The notes beneath the pieces were generated by a model that was not told the origin of the DNA, made no database searches, and saw only the letters and a list, made by a program, of their open reading frames with translations. A DNA stretch of 52,590 bases from an uncultured Lachnospiraceae bacterium (GTDB lineage Bacteria; Bacillota; Clostridia; Lachnospirales; Lachnospiraceae), in NCBI GenBank assembly GCA_905203555.1, contig CAJKWK010000014.1, forward strand, positions 1 to 52,590, given 5' to 3'. The translations under genes and the position numbers were made by a program. Of this stretch, positions 1-9,270 are shown one piece after another (positions within the stretch are counted from its first letter, which is position 1; the number at the start of each line of letters is the position of its first letter).

Positions 1-31
1 TCTTTTGTAACTTCTGTCTTCCGACAGTATT

Positions 32-1093
32 TTACAATTGCTGCAACATCGTCTCTGCGAAAATTCCATAACCCTTAGATGGATCATTGACAAATACATG
101 TGTAACCGCTCCAATTAATTTTCCATTCTGTAAAATAGGAGATCCACTCATGCCTTGTATAATCCCACCTGTTTCTTCCAGCAGCCTTGGATCTGTTACC
201 TGTAGAACGATGCCCTTATTGATTTCTTTTGCATTGTAATCCACATCTGTTATCTGGATCTCATATTCTTGAATTTTTCCATTTAAAAAGCATCGGATCT
301 TTGCATTCCCAACTTCAATTTCTTCTTTTTGGGCAACACGTACCGGAATCTGTTCTTCAAACAACGGCCCCATATCCTGAATTGTTCCATATATCCCCGC
401 TTCTGTATTTTTCTCAACTGTTCCGAGACGATTATATTCATTATAAACAATCATTCCTTCCATACTTCCGGGAATTCCGTTTTCACCTTTGACCACAGAA
501 CGAATACTGGTTCGATACAGGCTCCCTTCTTGTATATCCATCAGAACGTTGGTATCTACATCATGAATTCCGTGTCCTAAGGCGCCATATTGACTTTTTC
601 CCGTAAGAAATGTAACTGTCCCGAGTCCCTGTACATTATCCCGGACCCAAATTCCAAGTTTATATTCATGACCGTCACATTCTACAGCTTCCAGTTTTAC
701 TTCCAGAACTTCCTTTTGACGCCTCAGTTTCAACACAACCTCTTTTTCATCCATCTCATGTAAAACTTGAATCAATGCTTTTTTGTCCGGAATGATTTTC
801 CCATTTACAGCTATAATATAATCACCTGCTTTCACCAGATTCCGAGCCGGATTGCGAACCTCGCCATGCATCCCCTGAATACTTTGCGTATCTAATACAA
901 GTACCCCTTCTGTTTCCATATATATTCCAACCGGCATACCGCCGACAAGTACTGTACTTTCATCGATTTTTTCCGTACTTACCTCTTCCTGCGGCATTTC
1001 AACTGCATAGGACCACCCTAAGTATCCGGAAAAAAATACAGAAACACAAAAAAATGTAAGAAGTATCATTTTTTTCTTATTTTTATACACCAC
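32..1093 (-). CDS. spoIVB: SpoIVB, forespore-secreted serine peptidase (S55 family)
   Basis: Signalling protease that the forespore secretes into the intermembrane space; in Bacillus it cuts SpoIVFA to trigger pro-sigma-K processing. One N-terminal membrane segment (about residues 11-29) is followed by a PDZ-like region (about 80-135) and the peptidase domain. The catalytic set can be read as His176 in GHGI, Asp303 in VTDPRL and Ser318 in GMSGSP, and the H-to-S and D-to-S spacings match Bacillus SpoIVB. Residue numbers count from a GTG at 1099. A GTG two codons later (1093) sits about 7 nt from AAAGGA and is the better start. It lies last in the recN cluster, where spo0A normally follows. No strong terminator follows in the 31 bases left. 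Confidence 0.95.
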   Translation of the reverse strand: MVYKNKKKMILLTFFCVSVFFSGYLGWSYAVEMPQEEVSTEKIDESTVLVGGMPVGIYMETEGVLVLDTQSIQGMHGEVRNPARNLVKAGDYIIAVNGKIIPDKKALIQVLHEMDEKEVVLKLRRQKEVLEVKLEAVECDGHEYKLGIWVRDNVQGLGTVTFLTGKSQYGALGHGIHDVDTNVLMDIQEGSLYRTSIRSVVKGENGIPGSMEGMIVYNEYNRLGTVEKNTEAGIYGTIQDMGPLFEEQIPVRVAQKEEIEVGNAKIRCFLNGKIQEYEIQITDVDYNAKEINKGIVLQVTDPRLLEETGGIIQGMSGSPILQNGKLIGAVTHVFVNDPSKGYGIFAETMLQQL

Positions 1094-1119
1094 ATACACG
1101 TCCTTTCTATCTTAATCAA

Positions 1120-1170
1120 AAAGAAAAACGGACATCCGATTTATCATTGCTGATTTCCGATGTCCGTTTT
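1120..1170 (-). terminator. Rho-independent terminator after recN
   Basis: Read on the minus strand, arms AAAACGGACATC and GATGTCCGTTTT close a hairpin followed by a T-rich tail (TTTTTCTTTTT). It lies 34 bases past the recN stop and about 25 bases before the spoIVB start, so it separates recN from spoIVB transcription. Confidence 0.85.
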
Positions 1171-1198
1171 AGTATGTGACACTTTTCTCTATTTCACA
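1170..1198 (-). promoter_or_regulatory. Candidate sigma-G-type promoter for spoIVB
   Basis: On the minus strand CATACTA (1176-1170) equals the sigma-G -10 consensus CATWMTA. A TGTGAA lies 16 bases upstream as a weak -35. spoIVB is forespore-expressed in Bacillus. Initiation would fall about 1163, inside the left arm of the recN terminator. Inferred by eye. Confidence 0.4.
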
Positions 1199-1204
1199 CT
1201 GGTA

Positions 1205-2881
1205 TTATCTTTCACGCATTGCCAATGTTTTCATTTCTTTTGCACTTTCCAAAATGCTTTCCGTAACCTTTGCTCCTCCCAGAAGTCTTGCAAGTTCCTC
1301 AATCGACTCTTTTTCTTCTAACTCATGAATTTCTGTATGTGTAGAATGTTCTTGTGAAGATTTTTCGATTCGGTAATGTGTATCTGCCATTGCGGCAATC
1401 TGCGCCAAATGCGTAATACAAAGCACCTGTCTCGAGGTTCCGATAAGATGCATCTTTTCAGCCACCTTCCCCGCGGTAATTCCACTGATTCCGGTATCGA
1501 TCTCATCAAAAATTAAGGTCGGCGTATCCTCTCTGTCTGCAAGCACACTCTTGATCACCAGCATAATTCTGGATAACTCTCCCCCGGAAGCTGCCAGTCC
1601 CATCGGACGCAATGCCTCTCCGGGATTCGCAGACAGATAAAACTCCGCTTCATCCATTCCACCGGCTGTATATGCTGACAATTCTGTAAACCGCATCTCA
1701 AACTGTACATCAAGAAAATTCAGATCGGCAAGACCTTTTCTAATTTCATCGACAAAATTTTCCGCTGCATTTTGTCGTTTTTTGCTAAGTTCTGAAGCTG
1801 TTTTACGATATTTTTTTTCTGCTTTTTCCAGTTGTTCCTGCAACTTCAAAATATAATTTTCGTAATCTTCCAGTTCTTTTAGTCTTTGCTTTTTTTCTTC
1901 ACAATATGCCAGTATATCTTTTACGGAATTTCCATATTTTGCCTTTAAATGATTTACTTCATTCAACCGATTTTCTGTATCATAATACTCTTCTTCTGAA
2001 AATTCAAATGTTTTTGCATAATCAGATAATTCCCGGTTGAAATCATTGAGCAGACTGTCAATTTCTACGAGCTGAGAATAAAGGGATCCACCTTGTTCAT
2101 CACACTCCGCAGCTTCCTGAAACGCACGAATTGCGCGGCTCAAATAATCACTGGCATTTCCGGAAGCATCTTCGCTTGTATACTGATAAGCCTCTGCGAT
2201 TCCTTCTGTTATTTTTTTACCATCAAGCATTCGTCGATAAGTCTGTTCTAATTCTTCATCTTCTCCCTCTGATAAATCTGCTTCTTCAATTTCATTGACC
2301 TCAAATTCTGTCAGAGACAATTCTTTCTGCCGTTCCCTTTCATCCATACTGGATTCTTCTAATTTGCGCTTGCAAAGCTGATACTCCCGATATGCCTCTG
2401 CGGTTTCTTCTTTCAAACCAGAAACCGTTTCTCTGGCATATAGATCCAGAAAAGCCAAGTGATTTTTCTTATGCAGAAGAGATTGGTGTTCATGCTGTCC
2501 ATGGATATCTATGAGCATACTTGCAACATCCTTTAAAGTGCTCATACTAACCGTTTCTCCGTTGATTTTACTGGTACTTCTGCCTTCCATTAATTTACGG
2601 CTTAATGTAATCCGCCCATCTTCCGGATAGATATCCAACTTCCCAAGCTGTTCTATAATTGTTTGATTTTCAACAGAAAATGTTAATTCTACCAATCCAA
2701 ACTTACTTCCTGTCCGAAGCAGATCCGCTGTATAGCGGCCTCCCAGCGCCAAATTCACAGAACCTAAAAGAATAGATTTTCCTGCGCCTGTTTCACCAGT
2801 CAAAATATTGAGACCGGGATGGAAATCCACCTCAATCTCATCAATCAAGGCCAAGTTTTTTACATGTAAATTTTCTAACAT
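1205..2881 (-). CDS. recN: RecN, SMC-like DNA repair ATPase
   Basis: Double-strand-break repair protein that binds and bridges DNA ends before RecA-mediated recombination. It has a Walker A motif GETGAGKS at residues 29-36, a central coiled-coil arm of Glu/Lys-rich heptads (roughly 150-375), the ABC signature ASGGELSR and a Walker B ending LIFDEIDTGISG near the C-terminus. Its 558 residues are normal for the family. The ATG start is preceded by AAAGGT, and the gap to the argR stop is 2 bases, so it is cotranscribed with argR. The recN-argR pairing is typical of Clostridia and Bacilli. Confidence 0.98.
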   Translation of the reverse strand: MLENLHVKNLALIDEIEVDFHPGLNILTGETGAGKSILLGSVNLALGGRYTADLLRTGSKFGLVELTFSVENQTIIEQLGKLDIYPEDGRITLSRKLMEGRSTSKINGETVSMSTLKDVASMLIDIHGQHEHQSLLHKKNHLAFLDLYARETVSGLKEETAEAYREYQLCKRKLEESSMDERERQKELSLTEFEVNEIEEADLSEGEDEELEQTYRRMLDGKKITEGIAEAYQYTSEDASGNASDYLSRAIRAFQEAAECDEQGGSLYSQLVEIDSLLNDFNRELSDYAKTFEFSEEEYYDTENRLNEVNHLKAKYGNSVKDILAYCEEKKQRLKELEDYENYILKLQEQLEKAEKKYRKTASELSKKRQNAAENFVDEIRKGLADLNFLDVQFEMRFTELSAYTAGGMDEAEFYLSANPGEALRPMGLAASGGELSRIMLVIKSVLADREDTPTLIFDEIDTGISGITAGKVAEKMHLIGTSRQVLCITHLAQIAAMADTHYRIEKSSQEHSTHTEIHELEEKESIEELARLLGGAKVTESILESAKEMKTLAMRER

Positions 2882-2883
2882 AA

Positions 2884-3342
2884 TTATTTACCTTTTGACA
2901 CAATTTTACGAATCTTATCCATCACAGACTTCGTATCTTCTACCGTACGGATTGCACACATAATCGTATCATCCCCTGCTATACACCCAACGACTTCATG
3001 CCATTTCATAGCATCAACCGCAACCGCAACCGCCATGGCCATCCCGGAAACCGTCTTAATCACAAGAATATTCTGTGCCATATCCATGGAAAGATATCCG
3101 TCACACAAAACCCTGACATATTTTTCATTCATGCCATCTTCTTCCGGTTTCAAAACAACATATTTTTGTTTTCCTCCATTGACTGAAACTTTCGTCAGTT
3201 TCAAATCTCTGATATCTCTGGAAACAGTTGCCTGCGTCACTTTAAATCCGGCAGCATTCAGACGGTCTGCCAATTCTTCCTGTGTCTCTACATTATACTG
3301 ACTGATCAGTTCGATAATTTTTGCATGACGACTCACTTTCAT
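2884..3342 (-). CDS. argR: ArgR/AhrC arginine repressor
   Basis: Arginine-responsive hexameric repressor of arginine biosynthesis and activator of catabolism. The N-terminal winged helix (about residues 1-70) contains the QATVSRDIRDL recognition helix. The C-terminal oligomerisation and arginine-binding domain carries GCIAGDDTIMC with the paired acidic residues that contact arginine. Its 152 residues match AhrC (about 149). It lies 4 bases after nadK and 2 before recN in a tight operon. No arginine genes are in the window, so its targets are elsewhere. Confidence 0.97.
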   Translation of the reverse strand: MKVSRHAKIIELISQYNVETQEELADRLNAAGFKVTQATVSRDIRDLKLTKVSVNGGKQKYVVLKPEEDGMNEKYVRVLCDGYLSMDMAQNILVIKTVSGMAMAVAVAVDAMKWHEVVGCIAGDDTIMCAIRTVEDTKSVMDKIRKIVSKGK

Positions 3343-3346
3343 ACGT

Positions 3347-4186
3347 TTAGTTTCCTTTCATTTTTTCCCTCATTGTTTTAATAAAACTCTCTTTGCTCAG
3401 TTTAATCAACCTGGTATATGCTTCTGCCTTTTGCACTTTTACCCGGTCTCCCGACTCCAGAGGCACTGTCTCTGCACCATCGAATGTAACAAGAGCCCGT
3501 TCTGTCCGCCCATATCTGCCTTCACAGATCTCCACTTCAATCGTATCCTCTGCCGAAAGAACAACACTGCTCGCATTCAATGCATGTGAGCAGATTGGCG
3601 TAATAACCAGCATACTCGCTGTCGGTTCCACAACCGGACCGCCCGCCGAAAGATTGTAACCTGTGGACCCCGTCGGTGTAGATATAATCAGACCATCTGC
3701 CTGATAACTGCTCATAAATAATCCATTGACATAGACATTAAAATGAACGATTCTAAGCCCGCCTTCCCGCGTGATTACAATATCATTCATTGCGATATTA
3801 TCCTGTCTCCGTTTTCCGATAACACACCCCTGTATCATCATACGTTTTTCGATTTCCGGAGTATATTCAAATAATTTACACAATGCTTCTTTGTAATTTG
3901 GAAGTTCCACTTCCGTCAAGTACCCCAGAGTCCCCATATTCACACCCAGCAGCGGAATATCATATTCTATCAATTCACGTGCTGCCCGGATCAATGTTCC
4001 GTCTCCGCCTAATACAATTCCACAATCACAGTGTTCCGGTACTTTTTCCGGAATAATATGCCCTTCTTCATCTTTCTCGCAAAGCAGACATTCTTTTCCA
4101 TTGGCTTCTATATACGCTTTCATTTCTCTGGTAATCCGGTAGTCTATATCTTTCAGATTATTTGTAATGATATAAAACCGTTCCAT
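3347..4186 (-). CDS. nadK: NAD kinase (ATP- or polyphosphate-dependent)
   Basis: Phosphorylates NAD to NADP. The catalytic GGDGT motif is at residues 60-64, followed by NMGTLGYL and the nucleotide-binding stretch STPTGSTGYNLSAGGP; all are canonical for NadK. I chose the ATG at 4186 (279 residues) because AGAGGAAA sits at the right distance. The reading frame stays open 31 codons further upstream into tlyA, but that extension is not conserved-looking and lacks a site. It is cotranscribed with tlyA (13-base gap) and argR. Confidence 0.96.
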   Translation of the reverse strand: MERFYIITNNLKDIDYRITREMKAYIEANGKECLLCEKDEEGHIIPEKVPEHCDCGIVLGGDGTLIRAARELIEYDIPLLGVNMGTLGYLTEVELPNYKEALCKLFEYTPEIEKRMMIQGCVIGKRRQDNIAMNDIVITREGGLRIVHFNVYVNGLFMSSYQADGLIISTPTGSTGYNLSAGGPVVEPTASMLVITPICSHALNASSVVLSAEDTIEVEICEGRYGRTERALVTFDGAETVPLESGDRVKVQKAEAYTRLIKLSKESFIKTMREKMKGN

Positions 4187-4199
4187 AACGTTTCCTCTC

Positions 4200-5006
4200 T
4201 TAATGCTGCAGTTCTTCAAATGCACGATCCACAACAGTACTAAGATCCACTGTAATTTCCGGCACTTCATGATCTTCATGCTTTTTCAAATGGATCAAAT
4301 ATTCAATATTGCCTTCCGGTCCTTTGATCGGTGAAAAATCAATATTCAGAATCTCAAACCCGATAGAATGGGCATAGACTGCAACTTTCTCAATTACTTC
4401 CCGATGTGTACTGCGCTCCCGCACAACACCTTTCTTTCCAACTTTCTCTCTTCCGGCTTCAAACTGAGGCTTAATCAATGCCACGATCTCCCCATCCGCC
4501 TTCAAATAATTACGGATTGGTTCCAAAACTTTAGTTAAAGAGATAAAAGATACATCGATTGAAGAAAAATCAATCGGCTCTCCGATATCTTCCGGCGTTA
4601 CATAGCGGATATTTGTCTTTTCCATGCAAACAACCCGCTCATCCTGACGCAGTTTCCAATCCAGCTGCCCCCTGCCGACATCTATTGCAAATACTTTTAC
4701 CGCTCCATTCTGTAACATACAATCTGTAAAACCACCAGTAGAAGAACCTACATCTGTACATACTTTTCCTTCCACTGTCACATCAAAATTAGCCAATGCT
4801 TTCTCCAGTTTCAGACCGCCACGACTGACGTAAGGCAGCGTATGTCCCTTAATTTCAATCTGCACTTCCTCTGAAAATGTTGTTCCCGCCTTATCCTCTC
4901 GCTGTCCCTCAACAAATACATTTCCAGACATAATAATTGCCTTTGCCTTTTCTCTGGACTCTGCCAGATTCCGCTTTACAAGCAGCACATCCAAACGTTC
5001 TTTCAT
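4200..5006 (-). CDS. tlyA: TlyA-family rRNA 2'-O-ribose methyltransferase
   Basis: An S4 RNA-binding domain (residues 1-60) is fused to an FtsJ/RrmJ Rossmann methyltransferase. The SAM-binding motif DVGSSTGGFTDC is at 85-96, and the K-D-K-E catalytic pattern includes Lys66 in the GGLKLEKAL stretch. In mycobacteria TlyA methylates 16S and 23S rRNA cytidines and sets capreomycin sensitivity; in Clostridia and Bacillus (YqxC) the role is less defined. At 268 residues it is full length. GGATAAC precedes the ATG, and the dxs stop is 14 bases upstream. Confidence 0.93.
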   Translation of the reverse strand: MKERLDVLLVKRNLAESREKAKAIIMSGNVFVEGQREDKAGTTFSEEVQIEIKGHTLPYVSRGGLKLEKALANFDVTVEGKVCTDVGSSTGGFTDCMLQNGAVKVFAIDVGRGQLDWKLRQDERVVCMEKTNIRYVTPEDIGEPIDFSSIDVSFISLTKVLEPIRNYLKADGEIVALIKPQFEAGREKVGKKGVVRERSTHREVIEKVAVYAHSIGFEILNIDFSPIKGPEGNIEYLIHLKKHEDHEVPEITVDLSTVVDRAFEELQH

Positions 5007-5020
5007 GTTATCCTAATCCT

Positions 5021-6895
5021 TTATTTTTCTATCATTTCTGCATATTCATCGATAATTTTCTTCACGATCGCAGATTTTTCCAGTCCATTTTCCCGACGCA
5101 AAAGGTCGATATTCCCCTGCTCAATAAACGCATCCGGGAGTCCGATCCTGCATACATGTACCGGCAGCTTTTCTTTTGAAACATATTCCAATACTCTTGC
5201 CCCATATCCGCCGCTCAGAACATTTTCTTCAATCGTTACAAGCAAGCGATGCTCTCGGCTGAGCCTCTCGATCATTTCTGTGTCCAGAGGCTTTATAAAA
5301 CGTGCATTCACAAGTGAGCAGCTATATCCCATACCTTTCAATTCTGTACGTACAGACTCTGCAAGTTCAGACATATGCCCGACAAACAGAACTGCAATAC
5401 TTTCTTCTTCATAAAGCAGTTCACTTTTTCCATACTCGATTGGAGCGCGAAATTCTTTCAATCCCTCATATGCAGTTCCTCTTGGATACCGGAGTGCAAC
5501 CGGCGCATCATAATCCACACAAAACCGGATCATATCCGCCAATTCCCATCTATTTTTAGGCGCCATAACTGTCATATTCGGAATCATACTCAAAAACGAA
5601 AGATCAAAAACACCTTGATGTGTTTCCCCGTCATTTCCAACCAATCCTGCCCTATCTACAGCAATCATAACAGGAAGTTTCTGCATGCAGATATCGTGAA
5701 TTGCCTGATCATAAGCTCTCTGTAAAAAGGAAGAATACAATGCAACCACTGGTTTCATCCCGCCTGCCGCAAGTCCGGCAGCAAACGTAAGCGCATGTTC
5801 TTCAGCAATACCAACATCAAAAAATCGCTGTGGGAAATACCTGGCGAATCTGCTCAAGCCAGTTCCATCTGCCATAGCCGCGGTAATTGTTACAACCTTC
5901 CGGTTAGACTTACCGATATCACAGATTACTTTCGAAAAGACATCTGTATAGCTATCCTTGTCCGAGGTTGTGATTGCCGCTCCGGTTTCCACCTCAAACG
6001 GCCCGGTTCCATGAAATTTGGAGGGATTTTCCTCTGCCGGAAGATATCCCTTGCCCTTTTTCGTCAAAACATGAACCAGAACCGGTCGATCCAGACGCTT
6101 CGCTTCCCGAAGTACCTTGATCATCTTTTTCAGATCATGTCCATCTACCGGACCCAGATAGGTGATTCCCATATCTTCAAAAAACATGCCCGGTACAATC
6201 AGCTGCTTAATTCCACTTTTTGTCTTTCGAATCTGATAGACGATTTTTTCTCCTCGCCCCGGTATCTTTTTCAGTGTATCTTCTACCCCCCGCTTTAATT
6301 CTGTATATGCTTCAGCAGTGCGTAATCCGTCCAGATAACGTGACATTGCGCCTACATTTTCCGAAATCGACATATTATTATCGTTCAAGACAATAATAAA
6401 ATTCCCCTTTTGCCGGGCAGCATTATTTAACGCTTCATACGCCATTCCTCCGGTCATCGATCCATCTCCGATGATTGAAACAACACTATAATTCTCATTC
6501 TGCATATTCCGCGCTGCTACAAGCCCAAGCCCTGCGGATATAGACGTAGAACTATGTCCGGTATCAAATGCATCGCATGGACTTTCCCCTCTTTTTGGGA
6601 AACCGCTCATACCGCCAAATTTACGCAGCTCATCAAAACCTTCCCTGCGTCCGGTCAGCAATTTATGTGTATATGCCTGATGTCCCACGTCCCAGATCAA
6701 TTTATCTTCCGGAAGGTCAAAAACAAGATGGAGCGCCATCGTCAATTCCACAACCCCCAGATTCGACGCCAGATGCCCTCCGGTTTTACTGATCTTCTCA
6801 ATTAAAAACTCTCGGATTTCCTGAGCCAGCAGATCCAATTCTTCCGGTTCCAGTTTCTTTATATCGTTTTCTTTTTGAATCTTTTCTAAAACCAT
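5021..6895 (-). CDS. dxs: 1-deoxy-D-xylulose-5-phosphate synthase
   Basis: Condenses pyruvate and glyceraldehyde 3-phosphate to DXP, the entry step of the MEP isoprenoid pathway, using thiamine diphosphate. The TPP-binding motif GDGSMTGG starts at residue 143 and ends in the family-typical LNNA. The transketolase central domain (from about 315) and C-terminal domain are complete; total 624 residues. AAGGGG lies about 8 bases before the ATG. ispA directly upstream supplies the next prenyl-transfer steps, so the operon pairs DXP formation with farnesyl/geranyl diphosphate synthesis. Confidence 0.98.
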   Translation of the reverse strand: MVLEKIQKENDIKKLEPEELDLLAQEIREFLIEKISKTGGHLASNLGVVELTMALHLVFDLPEDKLIWDVGHQAYTHKLLTGRREGFDELRKFGGMSGFPKRGESPCDAFDTGHSSTSISAGLGLVAARNMQNENYSVVSIIGDGSMTGGMAYEALNNAARQKGNFIIVLNDNNMSISENVGAMSRYLDGLRTAEAYTELKRGVEDTLKKIPGRGEKIVYQIRKTKSGIKQLIVPGMFFEDMGITYLGPVDGHDLKKMIKVLREAKRLDRPVLVHVLTKKGKGYLPAEENPSKFHGTGPFEVETGAAITTSDKDSYTDVFSKVICDIGKSNRKVVTITAAMADGTGLSRFARYFPQRFFDVGIAEEHALTFAAGLAAGGMKPVVALYSSFLQRAYDQAIHDICMQKLPVMIAVDRAGLVGNDGETHQGVFDLSFLSMIPNMTVMAPKNRWELADMIRFCVDYDAPVALRYPRGTAYEGLKEFRAPIEYGKSELLYEEESIAVLFVGHMSELAESVRTELKGMGYSCSLVNARFIKPLDTEMIERLSREHRLLVTIEENVLSGGYGARVLEYVSKEKLPVHVCRIGLPDAFIEQGNIDLLRRENGLEKSAIVKKIIDEYAEMIEK

Positions 6896-6951
6896 AAGGT
6901 GTACCCCTTTTCGCTAAATTCACAAACGATCCCACAGCATTTTCTATTTAT

Positions 6952-7842
6952 CTATTTATCTCGATGGATCAAAGAAAGAAGTAATGTCTCCAGAAAATCA
7001 TCTTCCGGATGGAATCGCCGCAACTCCTCAACCGCCTCTTCAGACAACCGGGCAACTTCCCGTTTTGATTCTTCCAGACCTTTCCAGGTCACATACGTTG
7101 TTTTTTCATTCTTCTCATCACTGTGAACAGGTTTCCCCAATACTTCCGCCGTACTGGTCACATCCAAAATATCATCCTGAATTTGGAATGCCATTCCCAC
7201 TTTTGCCGCAATTTGTTCCACCGCATGAACCTGATCACTGTCCGCACCGGCAAGAACAGCGCCAATCATCATCGCACATTCGATCAGCGCTCCCGTTTTT
7301 AACTGATAAATAAAGTCCAGTGTTTCTCCATCCACTTGCTGTCCGGTAGACAAAACATCCACAACCTGCCCGCCTATCATACCATAGATCCCAGCTTTTC
7401 CGGATAGAATCTGAATTGCTTTTCCAATCTTTGCAGCTTCAGCATCTTCCATGTCAAAAGCCGAGGCAGCTGTTTCAAATGCATAATTCAGTAACGCATC
7501 TCCTGCCAGAATTCCCATTCCTTCTCCATATACGACATGCGTCGTTTTACGACCTCTGCGATAATCATCATTATCCATTGCCGGAAGATCATCATGTACA
7601 AGAGAATAGGTATGGATCATTTCCAATGCCGCCATAAAAGGTTCGATAACAGAAGACTGACCGCCAAACAATCGATACGTCTCCAGCATCAACATCGGAC
7701 GCAGACGCTTTCCGCCTGCCAGAAGACTATATTCCATAGCATCCATGATTCGCTTCTGCTTTCCCTCTTTTAACGGAAGTCTCTTTTTTAAAATCTCTTC
7801 AATCTCATTTACCCGTTTTTCCTGCTCATCTCTAAAATTCAT
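6952..7842 (-). CDS. ispA: Farnesyl/geranyl diphosphate synthase (IspA type)
   Basis: Short-chain trans-prenyl synthase that extends DMAPP with IPP. The first Asp-rich motif DDLPAMDND and the second DDILD (in FQIQDDILD) are intact, as is the GGKRLRP substrate-binding stretch. The start is ambiguous: an ATG at 7860 also fits, but GAGGATGG lies 8 bases before the ATG at 7842, giving 296 residues. This start overlaps the xseB stop by 11 bases, which suggests translational coupling. The product chain length (C10 or C15) cannot be read from sequence alone. Confidence 0.95.
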   Translation of the reverse strand: MNFRDEQEKRVNEIEEILKKRLPLKEGKQKRIMDAMEYSLLAGGKRLRPMLMLETYRLFGGQSSVIEPFMAALEMIHTYSLVHDDLPAMDNDDYRRGRKTTHVVYGEGMGILAGDALLNYAFETAASAFDMEDAEAAKIGKAIQILSGKAGIYGMIGGQVVDVLSTGQQVDGETLDFIYQLKTGALIECAMMIGAVLAGADSDQVHAVEQIAAKVGMAFQIQDDILDVTSTAEVLGKPVHSDEKNEKTTYVTWKGLEESKREVARLSEEAVEELRRFHPEDDFLETLLLSLIHRDK

Positions 7843-8056
7843 ATGTTTTTCCATCCTCATCCAGCATTAATACTTTTTTCTCTACTGTATCAATTGTCTC
7901 ATTGCATTTTTTCAGTAAGGTCATCCCCTGATGATAGAGTTGAAAAGATTCTTCCAAGGTAACCTCTTCCCGTTCCAATTTGTTTACAATGTTGTCCAAT
8001 GCCTGAAACTGTTCTTCTAATGTGAGTTCCTGTGTTTCCTCTCTTTTTTCAGCCAT
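7832..8056 (-). CDS. xseB: Exodeoxyribonuclease VII small subunit
   Basis: 74-residue helical subunit of exonuclease VII, which degrades single-stranded DNA bidirectionally to oligonucleotides. It has the family pattern of LEEQFQALDNIVNKLE followed by TLEESFQLYHQGMTLLK. A strong AAGGAGG lies 7 bases before its ATG and sits inside the 3' end of xseA, so the two genes overlap by 40 bases. The overlap is larger than usual but both frames are clearly coding. It is translationally linked to xseA upstream and ispA downstream. Confidence 0.95.
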   Translation of the reverse strand: MAEKREETQELTLEEQFQALDNIVNKLEREEVTLEESFQLYHQGMTLLKKCNETIDTVEKKVLMLDEDGKTYEF

Positions 8057-9261
8057 GGCAAATCCTCCTTCTTCGTTCCGGTAACACTTGCATGAATCGT
8101 TCCATCTGCCACACGAATCTGTATCTCTTCTCCCTTTTTCACCTGTGACACACTATGGATATTCTCCAGTTTCCGGTTCTCAACATAAGAATATCCCTGA
8201 CTCATCTTCTCAATAGGTGATAATCTTCTCATCTGTTCGATATAAAGTGCTAACCAGTGACGATTCTCATCTAATTTCTGTTTCATCAACATACGCAGCT
8301 GATTCTCCAAATCCACTGCCTGTTGTCTTTTTTCATTTAATTTCTGTTTTGGATGTGTATATTTTAATCGCAATGCCATCCGTTCAGCCTTATTTCTTTC
8401 AGATTGAATTCTCAGCTGCATCTGCCGTTTTAATCGAAGTTCAAATTCCCTGCATGTATTTTCCACAGCACTGTACTCATACACCGCCAATTCAGCTGCT
8501 GCTGACGGTGTCGGCGCACGCAGATCAGCCACATAGTCCGAAATCAAAGTGTCTGTCTCATGGCCCACTGCTGAAATCACAGGAATCCTGCAATGAAAAA
8601 TGGCTCTTGCTACCGTCTCTTCATTAAACGCCCAGAGATCTTCTATGGATCCGCCGCCACGTCCGACTATGATAACATCTACATCCTGCTGCTCCATCAT
8701 CTGGATTCCCTTTACAATACTGGCTGCAGCTCCTTCCCCCTGCACAAGCGCCGGATAAAGAATCAGCTGCACATATGGATTTCTCCTTGTTGCAATATGA
8801 ATGATATCTCGTATCGCAGCGCCCGTAGGTGCAGTTACAATTCCGATTTTCTTTGCAAACTTCGGAATCGGCTGTTTATATTCAGCAGCAAACATTCCCA
8901 TTTCTTCCAGTTCCTGTTTCAGCGCCTCATATCTTTCATATAAAAGCCCTACCCCGTCCAGCACAATCTCTTTCGCATAGAGCTGATATCTTCCATCTCT
9001 TTCATAAACGCTGACAGCCCCCAGCACGATCACTGTCTGACCTTCCTGCATACGAAAAGAAAGCCCGGACCTTGCACTTGCAAACATCACGCAGGCAATT
9101 GTGCCGGACTCATCCTTTAATGAAAAATAAATATGTCCGGAAGTATGATACTTACAGTTCGATACTTCCCCCTTTACATAAATACGATTCAGCATAAAAT
9201 CTTGTGTGAACATATTTTTAATATAATTGTTCACCTGTTTGACTGTATAAACATTACGCAT
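8017..9261 (-). CDS. xseA: Exodeoxyribonuclease VII large subunit
   Basis: Catalytic subunit of exonuclease VII. An N-terminal OB-fold (about residues 1-100, VYTVKQVNNYIK) is followed by the catalytic core with GIVTAPTGAAIRD, GRGGGSIEDLWAFNE and SAVGHETDTLISDYVAD, all conserved in XseA. A coiled coil rich in Gln/Arg/Leu (about 275-350) mediates XseB binding in known structures. Its 414 residues are slightly short of Bacillus (448) but no segment looks missing. It starts 9 bases after nusB ends. Confidence 0.97.
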   Translation of the reverse strand: MRNVYTVKQVNNYIKNMFTQDFMLNRIYVKGEVSNCKYHTSGHIYFSLKDESGTIACVMFASARSGLSFRMQEGQTVIVLGAVSVYERDGRYQLYAKEIVLDGVGLLYERYEALKQELEEMGMFAAEYKQPIPKFAKKIGIVTAPTGAAIRDIIHIATRRNPYVQLILYPALVQGEGAAASIVKGIQMMEQQDVDVIIVGRGGGSIEDLWAFNEETVARAIFHCRIPVISAVGHETDTLISDYVADLRAPTPSAAAELAVYEYSAVENTCREFELRLKRQMQLRIQSERNKAERMALRLKYTHPKQKLNEKRQQAVDLENQLRMLMKQKLDENRHWLALYIEQMRRLSPIEKMSQGYSYVENRKLENIHSVSQVKKGEEIQIRVADGTIHASVTGTKKEDLPWLKKERKHRNSH

Positions 9262-9270
9262 AACTTATCC

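Noticed and set aside
1..31. CTGTC-TTCC-GACAG hairpin after spoIVB
   Set aside because: Only 5 pairs and no T-run on the sense strand.
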